In this document: positions 5,435-6,185 of the stretch, in pieces
Numbering within the stretch: position 1 is the stretch's first letter
How the letters are laid out: each line of letters starts with the position of its first letter
DNA from: Planctomycetota bacterium
GTDB lineage: Bacteria > Planctomycetota > Phycisphaerae > UBA1845
Length of the DNA stretch: 6,185 nt
NCBI GenBank assembly: GCA_022566435.1
Contig: JADFIX010000272.1
Location: 1 to 6,185, forward strand
Direction: 5' to 3'
The notes under the pieces: model-generated
What the model saw: the letters and a program-made list of their open reading frames with translations, nothing else
What the model was told of the DNA's origin: nothing
Databases searched by the model: none
Made by a program: the position numbers and the translations under genes

Positions 5435-5977
5435 TTCTGTTGCATTCGGCCGGGGTCGGATTGCGAAGCCCGCTCGTTGGGCTACTTACTCGTGCCTCCC
5501 CTTCCCGGACGGCGTGCTTTGGGCCTGGCCCACCAACTTAACCAGTTTCTCTCCGCGGTTATGAAATACGTGGAATCGACGGGAAGGTCGCTGCAGCGTC
5601 GGAATTTGCGTTCGGACACGCCTATGTATACGATGGGGCTGATAGGAAAATCGGCCGAGCGGGCTGGCAAGATCATCCGCCGCCTGCGAGACGTCGGCGG
5701 CGATCGATTCGATTCGGGTCCATCAAGTTATCGTCAACTTGGTTCACACTGCAATGGACATGTTGCAGTCTCAACCGTCATGACTCCGGCGAGTTACACT
5801 TCGAACGTAAACTTGGAGAAAATGAAGTCGCCGCCGCGGTCGCGCGGACAGCGAGCCCCGCAGTTTCGGAGACTTCTTTCGTTCGGCGGACAAACTCGGT
5901 ATCATCGTTGCCCAAACTCTGGAGGACCAAAAGTGCACTCGAATCGCGCTGAATTCGATGTTACAATCACAGATCCG
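5432..5977 (+). pseudogene. Decayed FixL/NtrY-type sensor histidine kinase
   Basis: Pieces of a HisKA plus HATPase_c kinase core lie in the right order but in different frames. The frame of 5432 holds the dimerisation/phosphoacceptor part: GLAHQLNQFLSAVMKYVE with His at 5531-5533 (family form GLAHELNQPLTA), then LIGKSAERAGKIIRRLRD ending near 5692. The next frame holds an N-box-like piece, RVHQVIVNLVHTAMDML (5715-5765), where the usual second Asn is Thr, followed by a stop at 5781 and then LRRVTLRT and a stop at 5808. A third frame gives NEVAAAVARTASPAVSE (5821-5871), like the D-x-G-x-G strand. DFFRSADKLGIIVAQTLED (5871-5927) resembles the F- and G2-boxes, and GGPKVHSNRAEFDVTIT (5921-5971) resembles the last strands. 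His to N-box spans about 68 codons, less than the roughly 100 or more I expect, so a segment is missing. No sensor domain is recognisable upstream. It cannot make an active kinase. Confidence 0.7.
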
Positions 5978-6185
5978 TTCGCGGCAAGGTCTGTGTCGGT
6001 CGTCCAGCGTTATGCGATTCGTGAGCGCATTGAGAAACGCAATTTCGCCCGACTCTCTGCGATATCCGATCCGGACAATGAATTTCGGGATCTCCTGGTG
6101 TCGATCGATCACGGTGCCAAACCCAACGCAGTGCTGCGCTTGGAGGTCCGAAGACCGACGACCTTCTTCCGTCCCAAAAAGGCGA
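5978..6185 (+). other. Open reading stretch at the right edge, unrecognised
   Basis: The forward frame that carries the kinase phosphoacceptor remnant (ATG 5432) has no stop codon to the end of the window, 754 bases in all. Its last part, with pieces such as RERIEKRNFARLSAI and FRDLLVSIDHGAKPNAVLRL, looks protein-like but matches no family I know. It could be the tail of the decayed gene, the start of another gene entered from the kinase remnant, or chance. An antisense frame at 5771-6112 covers part of it and is not recognised either. Confidence 0.3.

Noticed and set aside
5771..6112. 113-codon frame on the - strand
   Set aside because: It is antisense to the kinase remnant, whose sense-strand motifs are readable, and its translation has no recognisable domain.
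1..6185. CRISPR array, tRNA or rRNA gene, insertion sequence, defence or toxin-antitoxin system
   Set aside because: I saw no spaced direct repeats, no tRNA or rRNA-like sequence, no transposase, and no defence or toxin family. The glycosyltransferases and the winged-helix gene do not form a known system together.

Overview
The window most likely comes from a member of the Planctomycetota. The best clue is the zinc-ribbon protein near the left edge, whose C-terminal signature (GYDLTGN-x-SGVCPECG) is typical of the many small zinc-ribbon proteins in that phylum. Moderate to high GC, long spacers between genes, start sites that often lack a Shine-Dalgarno sequence, and a decayed gene all fit this. 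No RNA gene, insertion sequence, CRISPR array or phage gene was recognised.

Layout, all genes on the + strand. (1) 41-463: a double zinc-ribbon protein. Its open frame runs upstream of the only ATG through a clear membrane-segment-like stretch, so the annotated start may not be the true one. (2) 642-1406: a seven-helix membrane protein of the TIGR02206/YwaF family. (3) 1709-2875: a family-4 GT-B glycosyltransferase of the surface-polysaccharide type. (4) 3148-3750: a winged-helix DNA-binding protein with a long basic N-terminal tail, with an AT-rich palindrome on each side of it. (5) 4183-5367: a DUF3524/GTDC1-type glycosyltransferase, the family of the animal tRNA-queuosine mannosyltransferase. 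(6) 5432 to about 5977: the decayed remains of a FixL/NtrY-type sensor histidine kinase. Its H-box, N-box and G-box pieces can still be read, but in different frames and with a stretch missing. One forward frame stays open from 5432 to the right edge.

The genes are separated by 178, 302, 272, 432 and about 64 bases and have no common theme, so they look like independent units and not one operon. The most regulated-looking part is 3040-4100: a strong ribosome binding site for the winged-helix gene, palindromes with a TTATAA core before and after it, and two extended -10 candidates in the long spacer before the DUF3524 gene. The winged-helix protein could act on these sites, which is inference. 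The points most worth a second look are the bacterial queuosine-mannosyltransferase homologue, the kinase pseudogene, the palindromes, and the missing start of the zinc-ribbon gene.
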